Source: Streptomyces montanisoli
GTDB taxonomy: Bacteria; Actinomycetota; Actinomycetes; Streptomycetales; Streptomycetaceae
NCBI RefSeq assembly: GCF_017813245.1
Contig: NZ_JAGIQL010000023.1
Location: 1 to 59,109 of the forward strand
Direction: 5' to 3'
Length of the DNA stretch: 59,109 nucleotides
A model generated the notes under the pieces. That model ran no database searches, was not told where the DNA came from, and saw nothing but the letters and a program-made list of their open reading frames with translations. Below are positions 16,772-25,681 of this stretch, piece after piece. The translations under genes and the position numbers were made by a program. The first letter of the stretch is position 1. Each line of letters begins with the position of its first letter.

Positions 16772-16819
16772 TTGACACCGCAGATTGGCCTGGGCCAACA
16801 TCCCTTGGACCGTACCAAT
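16772..16819 (+). promoter_or_regulatory. Promoter with two dre-like palindromes before the GH3 gene
   Basis: A TTGACA -35 at 16772-16777 is followed 18 bases later by CAACAT as a weak -10. ATTGGCCTGGGCCAAC (16784-16799) and CTTGGACCGTACCAAT (16804-16819) are both dyads with TTGG/CCAA ends. They match the dre consensus at roughly 10 and 9 of 16 positions and cover the spacer and start region, where a repressor would block RNA polymerase. Confidence 0.5.
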
Positions 16820-16867
16820 CACACCTGCCGTGATCGACGCGCACGCACTGTCCGGAAGGCCCGGTGG

Positions 16868-18379
16868 ATGTCCTCCAGCAAGCACAGCAAGGAGCTGCGG
16901 CGACTCGCCCTGTCCGTCCTGCAGCCGGGGTTCGTCGGCACCGAGGCTCCCGACTGGGTGCTGCGCGCCATCGGTGACGGGCTGTCATCGGTCGTCCTGT
17001 TCACGCGGAACATCGCCTCCCCCGCACAGGTCGCCCGGCTGACCGCGCAGCTGCGCTCCGAGAACCCCTCGCTCGTCATCGCCATCGACGAGGAGGCGGG
17101 CGATGTCACCCGCATCGAGTCGGCGACCGGCTCGACCCGGCCCGGAAGCTTCGCCCTCGGCGCGGTCGACGACGTCGAGCTGACCGAGTCCGTCGCGCGC
17201 GACCTGGGCCGCCAGCTCCACGCGGCGGGCGTGAGCCTCGACTACGCGCCGAGCGCGGACGTCAACTCCAACCCCGACAACCCGATCATCGGCGTGCGGT
17301 CGTTCGGCGTCGACACGAAGGTCGTCTCCCGCCACACCGGGGCCTGGATCAGGGGGCTCCAGTCCGCGGGAGTCGCCGCCTGCGCGAAGCACTTCCCGGG
17401 GCACGGCGATGTCGCCGTCGACTCCCACCACGGGCTGCCCAGCTACGACGCGAGCCTCGACGAGATCGCCACCCAGGCGCTGCCCCCGTTCGAGGCGGCC
17501 ATGGAGGCCGGCGTGCGCGCGGTCATGAGCGGCCACCTCCTCGTGCCCGCCTACGACGCCGGCCTGCCGGCCACCCTCAGCCGCCGCATCCTCTTGGGCC
17601 TGCTGCGCGAGGAGCTGGGCTTCGACGGCCTGGTCGTCAGCGACGCCATCGAGATGGGCGCCGTCACGGACCTCTACGGCATCGGGGGCGCCACGGTCCG
17701 TGCCGTCGACGCCGGAGTCGACGCCATCTGCGTGGGCGGGGAGAGCGCCGAGCAGGCCACCACAGAGCTCCTTGTCGACTCGCTCACCGGGGCCGTCGCC
17801 TCCGGGGCCCTGGCCGAGGAGCGTCTCGCCGAAGCCGCGGGCCGCGTCGCGGCGTTCGCCGGCTGGGCGACGGGCCTGAGCCGCGGAGTCCCGGTCGACC
17901 CGGTGAGCGGCGACATCGGCTACGCGGCGGCGCGTCGCGCGGTCAGGCTGAGCGGCCCCTCGCACGGCGTCCTCCCGCTGGCGGCCGCTCCGCACGTGGT
18001 GGAACTCGTACCGGCCACGAACCTGGCGATCGGCAAGGAGACGCCGTGGGGCGTCGCCGCGCCGCTGCGCGAGCGGCTGCCGGGAACCACGTTCGTCCGC
18101 GCGCACCAGGACGAGCTGCTCGACGGCTCCACGTTCCTGGCCGACCACGCGCTGGCGCCGGCATCGGGGCGTCCCCTGGTCGTCGTCGTCCGGGATGCGG
18201 CCCGGCACCCCTGGATGGCCAGGGCCCTGACGGAGCTCTCCTCGGCGCGCCCCGACGCCGTCGTGGTGGAGATGGGCCTTCCGGGCGCGTCCGCCCCTGG
18301 GGCCGTGCGAATCTGCACCCTGGGCGCCACGGCCGCCTCGGGCGTCGCCGCGGCCGAGGTGCTGGCCGGGACTCGGTAG
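16868..18379 (+). CDS. GH3 beta-N-acetylhexosaminidase (NagZ-like)
   Basis: 503 residues from ATG 16868, with GGAAGG about 10 bases upstream; the 39 codons before it overlap the promoter. Family features: VVLFTRNI, IDEEAGDVTRIE, CAKHFPGHGDVAVDSHHGLP with the acid/base His-Asp dyad of NagZ-type GH3 enzymes, and VVSDAIEMGAV containing the nucleophile Asp. The C-terminal ~170 residues form an additional domain beyond the NagZ core. No signal peptide is evident, so it should act in the cytoplasm, splitting GlcNAc from imported chito-oligosaccharides or cell-wall fragments. Upstream dre-type sites predict control by DasR, the GlcNAc-sensing repressor. Confidence 0.9.
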   Translation: MSSSKHSKELRRLALSVLQPGFVGTEAPDWVLRAIGDGLSSVVLFTRNIASPAQVARLTAQLRSENPSLVIAIDEEAGDVTRIESATGSTRPGSFALGAVDDVELTESVARDLGRQLHAAGVSLDYAPSADVNSNPDNPIIGVRSFGVDTKVVSRHTGAWIRGLQSAGVAACAKHFPGHGDVAVDSHHGLPSYDASLDEIATQALPPFEAAMEAGVRAVMSGHLLVPAYDAGLPATLSRRILLGLLREELGFDGLVVSDAIEMGAVTDLYGIGGATVRAVDAGVDAICVGGESAEQATTELLVDSLTGAVASGALAEERLAEAAGRVAAFAGWATGLSRGVPVDPVSGDIGYAAARRAVRLSGPSHGVLPLAAAPHVVELVPATNLAIGKETPWGVAAPLRERLPGTTFVRAHQDELLDGSTFLADHALAPASGRPLVVVVRDAARHPWMARALTELSSARPDAVVVEMGLPGASAPGAVRICTLGATAASGVAAAEVLAGTR

Positions 18380-18382
18380 GCG

Positions 18383-18400
18383 GGCCGCCGCCCGGCGGCC
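18383..18400. terminator. Hairpin after the GH3 gene
   Basis: GGCCGCCG and CGGCGGCC pair perfectly around two bases, 4 bp after the GH3 stop. There is no T tract, as is usual in Streptomyces. Confidence 0.5.
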
Positions 18401-18538
18401 GGCGCGCGTGGCCGCAAGCGGCCACCGCCCGCAGGGGCCGCCTCCCCGCCGCCTATGCTGGCCAGGGCGCCGCGGTGATCATGACGGCCGGGGCGCGAAG
18501 CCACCGCGACGGGCCGGGAGAAGGAGGCGGGCGCGACG

Positions 18539-19180
18539 ATGCCGACCGCTGTGCTGCGCTGGGACGACTACCGCACGATGCCCTGGAAGAACGGCGGCGG
18601 CACCACCCGGGAGGTCGCGTCGGCCACGTTCCCCGGCCCCGGAGCCACCGGAGCCACAGGACCCGCCGGAGCCACCGGAGCCGAGGCAGGGGCCGCCCGG
18701 GCCGCCGAGGCGTTCGACTGGCGGGTCAGCATCGCGGACGTCGCCGCTGAGGGCCCTTTCTCCGCCTTCCCCGGCATCGCCCGCGTGATCACTCTCGTGG
18801 ACGGTGAGGCCATGGTGCTCACCGTGGACGGCACGCCCCACCGGCTCGAACCCCTCGCCCCGTTCGCCTTCCCCGGCGCGGCAACCACGGACTGCCGGCT
18901 GCCCGGCGGCCCCGCCCGCGACATGAACGTGATGACGCGTGAGGGGCGCGCGGCTGCCGAGGTGTCGGTACGCCCGGTCGACGGCCGGAGCGATCTGGCG
19001 TGCGCACGGGACGAGACGCTGCTGGTGATGGCCCTCTCGGGCGGGCTGCGCCTCGTGGACGAGCGGCAGGACGCGACGCCGCTCGGCAGGCTCGACTGCG
19101 TCCGTCAGGAGGGCGCGGGGACGGTGCGTGTGGACGGCGAGGGAACGGTGGCCGCCATCAGGATCGTGCCCGGCCGCTGA
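18539..19180 (+). CDS. HutD/Ves family cupin protein
   Basis: 213 residues with GAAGGAGG before ATG 18539. The conserved opening MPWKNGGGTTREV, the block DWRVSIADVAAEGPFSAFPG followed by ARVITLVDG, and RDMNVMTREG identify the HutD/Ves family, a bicupin fold linked to histidine catabolism in some bacteria and of uncertain biochemical function. An insertion at about residues 32-56 is a collagen-like Gly-Ala-Thr/Pro repeat (PGATGATGPAGATGAEAG) between the first motif and the core, and looks like recent codon-repeat expansion. It stands alone, with no hut genes nearby. Confidence 0.88.
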   Translation: MPTAVLRWDDYRTMPWKNGGGTTREVASATFPGPGATGATGPAGATGAEAGAARAAEAFDWRVSIADVAAEGPFSAFPGIARVITLVDGEAMVLTVDGTPHRLEPLAPFAFPGAATTDCRLPGGPARDMNVMTREGRAAAEVSVRPVDGRSDLACARDETLLVMALSGGLRLVDERQDATPLGRLDCVRQEGAGTVRVDGEGTVAAIRIVPGR

Positions 19181-19308
19181 CGGCCCGGCGCGCCGAAACC
19201 CCTTGCCGGCGCGACCATCCGACGAGGCGTCAGGTCACGCGATCGGGGTATCCGGGTTCCCGGACGCGCGTCAATCGCGGAGCGCGGGCGAGACGGGAGT
19301 GGGCGTTC

Positions 19309-19665
19309 ATGGACGGTCGTTGCCGGAGGACGACATCACGCGGCGGAAGTCTGGGCGCCGCCGGCCGCCTCGTTCCCGTGCGCCGTGCTCCCCACGAGGT
19401 CCGGGCGGAGTCCCTGCTGCGGGCGGCACGGGCGCTGGCTCTCGCAGGCGCGGCGGGGGCCGCCCTGTGGGGAGGACGGAGCAGGGCGGCGGCGACCGTC
19501 GGCGGCGGGCTGCTCCTCGCGGGGTGTGCCTGCGCCGGGTACGGGATCGCCGTCGCGGGCCTCGCCGCGGCCGGTGACACGGCGACGGCCGCCGCACCGC
19601 ACGCGACGGCCGGTCACGGGGCGGAGGAGCGCGCCCGCCGGGCACGCGGCCACGCGGGGTCCTGA
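19309..19665 (+). pseudogene. Probable remnant of a NrfD-type polysulfide reductase membrane subunit
   Basis: 118-codon frame from ATG 19309 without a clear ribosome site. Residues ~35-100 (ESLLRAARALALAGAAGAAL, GGRSRAA, then LLLAGCACAGYGIAVAGLA) look like the final two membrane helices of NrfD proteins, which in actinomycetes end with an SACTRFGVFHAG-type motif. Here that motif is degraded to ACAGYGIAVAG and the preceding ~200 residues are missing. The first 30 residues are basic and unlike the family. It may instead be an intact small membrane protein. It lies just before ctaD, a plausible place for a decayed respiratory gene. Confidence 0.45.
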
Positions 19666-19791
19666 CCGCCTGACGGGGATTTGCTTGGTCTGTTCGGATG
19701 AATCCAGGTTTGATCCGGACCGGCCGGGCTACCTACGCGGTGTCTGCGGCGGCACGCCGTACGCGCGCGAACAGGCACCCGGGGAGAGCGG

Positions 19792-21552
19792 ATGGCAGCA
19801 GCGGATTCGTCCGGCACACCGGCAGGGCGCGGAGAGCAGGACCTCATCGAGGTCAGCGGAAAGCTCCAGCCGAACACGCCCGAGCTACCGGGAAACACCG
19901 CCGTCCTCCCGCCGACGCCCGTGGGAGACCGGCTGACGAACTGGCTGACGACCACCGATCACAAGGTGATCGGAAACCTGTACCTGACCACGGCCTTCTG
20001 CTTCTTCCTCGGCGCCGGGCTCATGGCGCTGATGATGCGCGCCGAACTGGCGCGCCCTGGGCTCCAGATCGTCTCGGCCGAACAGTACGACCAGCTCTTC
20101 ACCATCCACGGCACGATCATGCTGCTGCTGTTCGCGACGCCGACCTTCGTGGGCTTCGCCAACGCGATCATGCCGTTGCAGATCGGCGCGCCCGACGTCG
20201 CCTTTCCCCGCCTGAACGCCTTCACCTACTGGCTCTTCCTGTTCGGGGGCGTGCTGGTCGTCTCCGGGTTCTTCTCCCCCGGCGGCGCCGCGTCCTTCGG
20301 CTGGTTCGCGTACGCGCCGCTGAACAGCGCGGTCCACTCCCCCGGCGTCGGAGGCGACCTGTGGGCGATGGGGCTCGTGGTCTCCGGTCTTTCGACGATC
20401 CTCGGCTCGGTCAACTTCATCACCACGATCATCTGCCTGCGGGCGCCGGGCATGACGCTGTTCCGGATGCCGATCTTCACGTGGAACGTCCTCTTCACGT
20501 CGATCCTCGCGCTGTTCGCCTTCCCCGTGCTGACGGCGGCGCTGCTCGCCCTTGAGGCCGACCGCAAGTTCGGCGCGCACGTCTTCGACGCGGCGAACGG
20601 CGGGGCGGTGCTGTGGCAGAACCTGTTCTGGTTCTTCGGGCACCCCGAGGTCTACATCGTGGCGCTGCCGTTCTTCGGGATCATCACCGAGGTCATCCCC
20701 GTGTTCAGCCGGAAACCGACCTTCGGGTACGTGGGCCTGATCGGTGCGACGGTGTCCATCACGGGGCTCTCGGGCATCGTGTGGGCGCATCACATGTACG
20801 CGACGGGCGCCGTGCTGCTGCCGTTCTTCTCGCTGGCCTCCTTCCTCATCGCGGTGCCGACGGGCGTGAAGTTCTTCAACTGGGTCGGCACGATGTGGCA
20901 CGGCGCGCTGTCGTTCGAGACCCCGATGCTGTGGTCGATCGGGTTCCTCGTGACCTTCCTGTTCGGCGGCCTGACGGGGGTGCTGCTGGCGTCGCCGCCG
21001 ATCGACTTCCACGTCACGGACTCGTACTTCGTCGTCGCGCACCTGCACTATGTGCTGTTCGGGACGGTCGTGTTCGCGACGTTCGCCGGGTTCTACTTCT
21101 GGTGGCCCAAGTTCACGGGCAAGATGCTGGACGAGCGGCTCGGGAAGATCCACTTCTGGACGCTGTTCGTGGGCTTCCACGCGACCTTCCTGGTGCAGCA
21201 CTGGCTCGGGGCCGAGGGCATGCCGCGCCGCTACGCGGACTACCTGGCGGCCGACGGGTTCACGACGCTGAACACCCTCTCCACGATCGGGGCCTTCCTG
21301 CTGGGCCTGTCGACGCTGCCGTTCCTGTACAACGTCTGGAAGACGGCGCGGTACGGGCGGCGGGTCGAGGAGGACGATCCCTGGGGCTTCGGCCGCTCGC
21401 TCGAGTGGGCGACGAGCTGCCCGCCGCCGCGGCACAACTTCCTGACGATGCCGAGGATCAGGTCCGAGTCGCCCGCCTTCGACCTGCACTACCCGCAGAT
21501 CAAGGCCGTCGAGGCCAGGCACCACCCGGTCGGGGAGGAGGACCGCCATTGA
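19792..21552 (+). CDS. ctaD: Cytochrome c oxidase subunit I (aa3 type)
   Basis: 586 residues, twelve membrane helices. Haem and copper ligands are visible: FTIHGTIM (low-spin haem His), [14 protein letters not shown] (CuB His and cross-linked Tyr), [10 protein letters not shown] (the two other CuB His) and [10 protein letters not shown] (haem a3 and a His). [14 protein letters not shown] is also typical. The N-terminal ~45 residues are hydrophilic, as in other actinobacterial CtaD. Only ctaF follows; ctaC, ctaE and the qcr genes that accompany the main oxidase operon in Streptomyces are absent, so this is most likely a second, paralogous subunit I that shares the remaining subunits. Confidence 0.97.
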   Translation: MAAADSSGTPAGRGEQDLIEVSGKLQPNTPELPGNTAVLPPTPVGDRLTNWLTTTDHKVIGNLYLTTAFCFFLGAGLMALMMRAELARPGLQIVSAEQYDQLFTIHGTIMLLLFATPTFVGFANAIMPLQIGAPDVAFPRLNAFTYWLFLFGGVLVVSGFFSPGGAASFGWFAYAPLNSAVHSPGVGGDLWAMGLVVSGLSTILGSVNFITTIICLRAPGMTLFRMPIFTWNVLFTSILALFAFPVLTAALLALEADRKFGAHVFDAANGGAVLWQNLFWFFGHPEVYIVALPFFGIITEVIPVFSRKPTFGYVGLIGATVSITGLSGIVWAHHMYATGAVLLPFFSLASFLIAVPTGVKFFNWVGTMWHGALSFETPMLWSIGFLVTFLFGGLTGVLLASPPIDFHVTDSYFVVAHLHYVLFGTVVFATFAGFYFWWPKFTGKMLDERLGKIHFWTLFVGFHATFLVQHWLGAEGMPRRYADYLAADGFTTLNTLSTIGAFLLGLSTLPFLYNVWKTARYGRRVEEDDPWGFGRSLEWATSCPPPRHNFLTMPRIRSESPAFDLHYPQIKAVEARHHPVGEEDRH

Positions 21553-21944
21553 AGCGGGAGGCTGCGCTCTTCGGTGGCGTCACGGTCTTCTTCGGGCTGG
21601 CGGCGCTGATCTACGGCTGGTGGTCGGCTTACGACCCCGCCGGCACCGCCGCGCTGACGTTCGCGGCGGTCATGTCGGCCCTGATCACGTTCTACCTGAC
21701 CTACCAGTACCGGCGGGGCGGCACCCGGCCCGAGGACGACGGTGAGGGGGAGATGGCCGACGGGGCCGGCGCGCCCCTCGGCTTCTTCCCGCCGAGCACC
21801 GCGTACCCGGTGTTCACCGCTGTCGGGGTCGCGGTGACCGCGCTCGGCGTCGTGCTGGGTCTGTGGCTGTTCTTCATCGGTGTGGGTGTCCTGATCCCCG
21901 GCGTCTGCGGGTTCGTCTTCGAGTTCGGCGACCGGCGGACGTGA
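21549..21944 (+). CDS. ctaF: Cytochrome c oxidase subunit IV (CtaF-like)
   Basis: 131 residues. The start is TTG 21549 in a TTGA overlap with the ctaD stop; no ATG or GTG fits before the conserved opening [15 protein letters not shown]. Four hydrophobic helices in two pairs, separated by an acidic loop ([11 protein letters not shown]) and the [12 protein letters not shown] motif, match the actinobacterial subunit IV. It ends FEFGDRR. Translational coupling to ctaD ensures paired production. The rare start codon may lower yield. Confidence 0.88.
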   Translation: MKREAALFGGVTVFFGLAALIYGWWSAYDPAGTAALTFAAVMSALITFYLTYQYRRGGTRPEDDGEGEMADGAGAPLGFFPPSTAYPVFTAVGVAVTALGVVLGLWLFFIGVGVLIPGVCGFVFEFGDRRT

Positions 21945-22082
21945 CCCGCGCGGCGCCGCCCGTCACTCTCCGGGACGCGTCCGTCCTGCGCCTTCTGCCG
22001 AAGCCGCCAAGAATGTCCGTGAGGAGCCGTGAGCCGTGACGTGCCCGCGTGCTAGGGCGGACGTGCCCGAGAGAGAGGCGCC

Positions 22083-23219
22083 ATGACCGAGGAACAGCCC
22101 GCACAGGCCGACCTGCGCAGGACCGGCATCCATCCGGACTACTGGTACCCCCTCGCCGTCTCGCGCCGCGTGCGGAAGAACAAGACGTTCGCCACGGCCT
22201 TCGCGGGCGAGCGGATCGTGCTGTACCGGACGGCGAGCGGCGCGGTGCACGCCCTGGAGGACCGCTGCGCGCACCGTCAGGTTCCGCTGTCCATGGGCGT
22301 GGTGGAGGGCGAGTCGCTGCGCTGCTGCTACCACGCGTGGGCATACCGCGGCAATGGGCGCATCTCGGGGATCCCTTACCTGCCCAAGGACGCGGAGCGG
22401 CCGCCGCGCGGCGTGCGCTCCTATCCGGTCAGGGAGGCGTACGGGCTGGTGTTCGTCTTCCCGGGCGATCCGGCCAAGGCCGCCGCGGCGCCCTTCCCCG
22501 ACCTGCCCGAGTTCCACGCGCCCACACACCGGACGATGACGTTCTCGCGCACCGTGAAGTGCCACTACTCGTTCATGCACGAGAACCTGCTCGACATGAA
22601 CCACCAGTTCCTGCACCGGGGCGTGCTCGGCAGGATCCAGCCGAAGCTGCTCGGCTACGACACCGGCCCCTCGCACGTCGAGGCGCGGTACCTGTTCGTC
22701 CCGGCGGGCGGCAGGAAGGACCGGGGCGCGGGCCTGCTCTCGGGCGAGGGCTTCAGCGGCGGGAACACGTCCGACGTCATCACCATCAGGACCGGCTACC
22801 CCTACCAGACGCTCCAGGACGTGCCGGAGAGGTCCCAGCTGCCCGCCTTCTCCCTGTGGGCCGCCTACGTGCCGGAGGACGCCGAGCAGCGCGTCAACCA
22901 CGCCTACGGGCTGCTCATGATCGCCAAGCCTCCGGTGCCGGGCGCCCTGAACCTGGCCTGGCCGCTCATCCGGCGCTTCACGGAGCGGGTGTTCGCGCAG
23001 GACCGTATGGCGGTCGAGGCGGAGCAGCGGGCCTGGGACGAGCAGGGCGAGGACCGCAACCAGGAGGTCTTCCCGCTGATCCTCGACGTTCGCGACGTGC
23101 TGCGCGCGAACGGCGTACCGCTCGGGCCCGTGCGGGCCGGCGGTGGCGCCTCACCGCTGTGCGGCGGCGCACCCGCGGCTGAGGCGAGCCCGCCCGTCGT
23201 GACGGGCGGGCTCGCCTGA
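22083..23219 (+). CDS. Rieske non-haem iron oxygenase, alpha-subunit type
   Basis: 378 residues with GAGAGAGG before ATG 22083. The Rieske [2Fe-2S] ligands are DRCAHR and, 17 residues on, CCYHAW. The catalytic domain holds the mononuclear iron ligands in ENLLDMNHQFLHRG. Single-component-like members of this group (VanA, TsaM types) hydroxylate or demethylate aromatic or terpenoid substrates with a separate reductase, which is not encoded nearby. The last ~25 residues (GASPLCGGAPAAEASPPVVTGGLA) are encoded partly by a terminator hairpin and may be non-functional. Alone, not in an operon. Substrate unknown. Confidence 0.88.
   Translation: MTEEQPAQADLRRTGIHPDYWYPLAVSRRVRKNKTFATAFAGERIVLYRTASGAVHALEDRCAHRQVPLSMGVVEGESLRCCYHAWAYRGNGRISGIPYLPKDAERPPRGVRSYPVREAYGLVFVFPGDPAKAAAAPFPDLPEFHAPTHRTMTFSRTVKCHYSFMHENLLDMNHQFLHRGVLGRIQPKLLGYDTGPSHVEARYLFVPAGGRKDRGAGLLSGEGFSGGNTSDVITIRTGYPYQTLQDVPERSQLPAFSLWAAYVPEDAEQRVNHAYGLLMIAKPPVPGALNLAWPLIRRFTERVFAQDRMAVEAEQRAWDEQGEDRNQEVFPLILDVRDVLRANGVPLGPVRAGGGASPLCGGAPAAEASPPVVTGGLA
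23182..23217. terminator. 17-bp perfect hairpin overlapping the Rieske stop codon
   Basis: AGGCGAGCCCGCCCGTC pairs fully with GACGGGCGGGCTCGCCT around GT. The first base of the TGA stop is the last base of the stem. It also lies 16 bp beyond the convergent alpha-galactosidase stop, so it probably ends both transcripts. Confidence 0.8.
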
Positions 23220-23232
23220 GACAGGTTCCGGG

Positions 23233-25254
23233 TCAGCCGCAGGTCACCTGCGGGTCGACCCAGTCCGCGTGGTCGCTGTCCGCGCCGTCGCCGCCGTCGG
23301 TGACGACGAGCTGCACGCTGTGCACGCCCGTCAGGTCGGCGTGCAGCGGCTTCGGGCCGTCCGCGTTGGTCAGGACACCGCTGTCGGCCACCTGCTTGCC
23401 GTCGGCGACGATCTTGAACTCCACGGTGCCCTTGCCGTTCTTCTCGTCGTCGACGCCCACCGTGGTGTCGAGCTCGGTGCACGTGCCGCCGAGGTAGTAC
23501 GTCACGGTGCTGGGGGCGTTGGTGCCGAGGCCCTTGGCGTAGACGATGCCGCCGATGGTGATCGGGTTACCGTCGCCCGCGGCCGCCTCACCGTTGCTCG
23601 TGTCCTTCTCGACCGGTCCCCAGTCGTTGGTGGCCGACGTCCAGTCGATGTCGCTGAGCCGGCTCGTGCCGGACGGCGGGAGGACGGCGACGAGGACGCT
23701 GCCCGCGAGCGGCAGTTTCGTCTTCGCGCGGCTGCCCGGGTGGGTGTAGGTGACGGTGCCCGGCAGGTCGTAGTAGCCGGGCTTCGTGCCGGCCGGTACC
23801 GTCACCCGCCACGACGTTCTGAGGGTCCTGCCCCTGGGCAGGACCCTGGCGCTGCCGTGTCCCGTCGCCTTGACGCTCCAGCCGTCGGGGGCGTCGAGCG
23901 CCACCTTGACGTTGGTGGCGGGTGCGGCGCCCAGGTCGGTGGCGTACGTGGCGACCGTGCCGGTGCCGCCCGGCTGCAGGGCGTCGGCCCCCGCGGCAAG
24001 ACCGGTGTCGAGCAGTGGCGGGTTCCGCCGGGAGGTGTGTCCTGCGCTGACCCTGAGCAGGACGGTGCCGTGCGCGGGGACGGTGGCGGCGAGGGTGCCC
24101 GCGGAGTCGTAGGTGGTGTGGCTCCACAGGTCGCGCACCGTGTAGCCGCCCCGGTGCGGGAGGCCGGCCGCGGTGGCGGTGGTGGCGATCCGCTGCGCCT
24201 GGTCGCCGGCGTTGAACAGGGCCACGGCCCTGTCACCATTGGCGAGTTGCTTGGTCATCACGTAGCGGCCGCCGTCGGACGAGACCACCGTGGCCTGCTT
24301 GCCCAGGGGGTCCTGGTCGAGCGCGATGACGTCCTTGTTGCCGAGGATCGCCAGCGTCTGCGGGGTGGCCTTGCGCAGGTCGGTGCCGATGAGCAGCGGC
24401 GAGTCCATCATCGACCACAGCGAGAAGTGGCTGCGGTACTCGGTGTCGGTCATGCCGCCGTTGCCGACCTCCAGCATGTCCGGGTCGTTCCAGTGGCCCG
24501 GTCCTGCCGCGGAGGCGAGGGGCATGTTGGCCTTGGCGATGTTCAGCATGCTCGACCAGCTGTCGCTGATGTCGCCCGTGGTGCGCCAGGAGTTGCCGAC
24601 GTCCCCGGCCCACTCCCAGGGGTTCTGCACGCCCCACTCGCACAGGGAGTAGACGATCGGGCGGCCGGTCGCGGCGAGCGCGTCGCGCATGGCGGTGTAG
24701 CGCTTGACGTAGTCGGCGCGTGTGCCGTCGCTGTTGTTGTTGCAGTTGTCGTACTTCAGGTAGTCCACGCCCCAGTCCGCGAACGACTGGGCGTCGGTGG
24801 TCTCGTGGCCGAGGCTGCCCGGGTAGTGCGCACACGTCTCGGTGCCGGCGTCCTCGTAGATGCCGAGCTTGAGGCCCTTGGAGTGCACGTAGTCCGCGGT
24901 GCCCTTGATGCCGTCGGGGAACTTCGCGGGGTCGGGGACGAGGCGCCCCTGGGCGTCCCGGCTGTGCGTCTGCCAGCAGTCGTCGATGTTGACGTAGGTG
25001 TAACCGGCGTCCTTCAGACCGGAGCTGACGAGGTAGTCGGCGGTCTGCTCGATCAGCTGCTCGCTGACGTCGCAGCCGAAGGCGTTCCAGTCGTTGAAGC
25101 CCATCGGGGGCGTGCGGGCCAGTCCGTTGTCGAGTGCGGCGGCCGGCGTGGCGGTGACGGCGAGGTCGGCGGTCACGGCCGCCAGGCTCGGCACGCCCAC
25201 CCACATCGCGCAGGCGGTCACGCAGGCGAGCAGCCTGCTGACGGGTCTTGGCAT
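23233..25254 (-). CDS. Secreted GH27 alpha-galactosidase with NPCBM-type C-terminal domain
   Basis: 673 residues from ATG 25254. Signal peptide (RLLACVTACAMWVGVPSLA...ATPAAALDNG). The GH27 barrel starts LARTPPMGFNDWNAFGCD; DDCW near 91-93, the nucleophile D169 in YLKYDNCN, CEWGVQNPWEW near 205 and acid/base D257 in GHWNDPDML are all present. After the catalytic C-terminal beta domain (to ~400) comes an NEW3-type alpha-galactosidase-associated domain (~420-520), then an NPCBM domain to the end (DWTSATNDWGPVEKD, GTNAPSTVTYYL, CTELDTTVGVDDE). It removes alpha-galactosyl groups from galactomannan or raffinose-type sugars outside the cell. The imported products could feed the operon at 31294-35810. 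Confidence 0.95.
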   Translation of the reverse strand: MPRPVSRLLACVTACAMWVGVPSLAAVTADLAVTATPAAALDNGLARTPPMGFNDWNAFGCDVSEQLIEQTADYLVSSGLKDAGYTYVNIDDCWQTHSRDAQGRLVPDPAKFPDGIKGTADYVHSKGLKLGIYEDAGTETCAHYPGSLGHETTDAQSFADWGVDYLKYDNCNNNSDGTRADYVKRYTAMRDALAATGRPIVYSLCEWGVQNPWEWAGDVGNSWRTTGDISDSWSSMLNIAKANMPLASAAGPGHWNDPDMLEVGNGGMTDTEYRSHFSLWSMMDSPLLIGTDLRKATPQTLAILGNKDVIALDQDPLGKQATVVSSDGGRYVMTKQLANGDRAVALFNAGDQAQRIATTATAAGLPHRGGYTVRDLWSHTTYDSAGTLAATVPAHGTVLLRVSAGHTSRRNPPLLDTGLAAGADALQPGGTGTVATYATDLGAAPATNVKVALDAPDGWSVKATGHGSARVLPRGRTLRTSWRVTVPAGTKPGYYDLPGTVTYTHPGSRAKTKLPLAGSVLVAVLPPSGTSRLSDIDWTSATNDWGPVEKDTSNGEAAAGDGNPITIGGIVYAKGLGTNAPSTVTYYLGGTCTELDTTVGVDDEKNGKGTVEFKIVADGKQVADSGVLTNADGPKPLHADLTGVHSVQLVVTDGGDGADSDHADWVDPQVTCG

Positions 25255-25284
25255 GGCAGTCCTCTGTTCGCGGTGAATTAAACG

Positions 25285-25296
25285 GAAAGCAACAGA
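25285..25296. promoter_or_regulatory. 12-mer GAAAGCAACAGA shared by GH27 and GH54 upstream regions
   Basis: The exact 12-mer lies 31 bp before the GH27 start, and again at 29175-29186, about 150 bp before the GH54 start, with a related AAAAGCAACAAA at 29217-29228. Both target genes encode secreted hemicellulases. Shared control is possible, though the second copy lies inside the DUF5997 coding end. Confidence 0.35.
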
Positions 25297-25405
25297 GTCG
25301 AGCATTTTCTTACGCGGCCATACCGTAGAAGTGGTGACGTGCCTTTGACAAGACCCGTGCAGCGCGGCACACGGGCCCGGAGGGCCGAGGCGCCGGGGCC
25401 GCCGT

Positions 25406-25660
25406 TCAGGTACGCGGCAGGCTGCCGAGCTCCCCGGCGCGCAGCGCCGCGGCGACCTCGGCGGCGGTCGTCAGGCCCCGCTCGTCGATCTCCTCGGCGA
25501 TGCGGCGGCGGTACACCTTCTCGAAGGTGGACATCAGGTCGTCCCCGCTGACGTCGGGGTCGGGCGGGACGCGCTCGGTGATCTGGCGCCGCCAGAACTC
25601 GGGTGTCCGCGCGGCCGCCTTGAGGGCGGGGTCAGGGGAGCCGTCAGCCGGTGAGGTCAT
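25406..25660 (-). CDS. Small hydrophilic protein downstream of MerR regulator, unassigned
   Basis: 84 residues from ATG 25660 (an in-frame GTG at 25666 would add two). Not recognised. It is acidic and helical, with PEFWRRQITERVPPDPDVS and STFEKVYRRRIAEEIDERGL, no membrane segment and no cysteines. It begins 21 bases after the MerR stop with no strong ribosome site, so it probably depends on the MerR transcript. The EKVYRRR-type helix could be a protein-contact surface. Function unknown. Confidence 0.6.
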   Translation of the reverse strand: MTSPADGSPDPALKAAARTPEFWRRQITERVPPDPDVSGDDLMSTFEKVYRRRIAEEIDERGLTTAAEVAAALRAGELGSLPRT

Positions 25661-25681
25661 GATCACATGCTACGGGCGGGC

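Larger units (their letters stand above)
16021..16867. other. 847-bp divergent control region between the operon and the GH3 gene
   Basis: No gene is supported here. The operon-proximal part is very GC-rich. It holds a 12-bp element GACGGACGGAAG at 16179-16190 and 16248-16259 bracketing the GGTCA array. The GH3-proximal part holds the dre-type site and two more palindromes. Several short open frames cross the region but have no ribosome site or family resemblance. Confidence 0.7.

Noticed and set aside
16041..16833. Short frames between 16041 and 16833 in the divergent control region
   Set aside because: No ribosome sites, no recognisable motifs, and they overlap clear repeat and operator elements.
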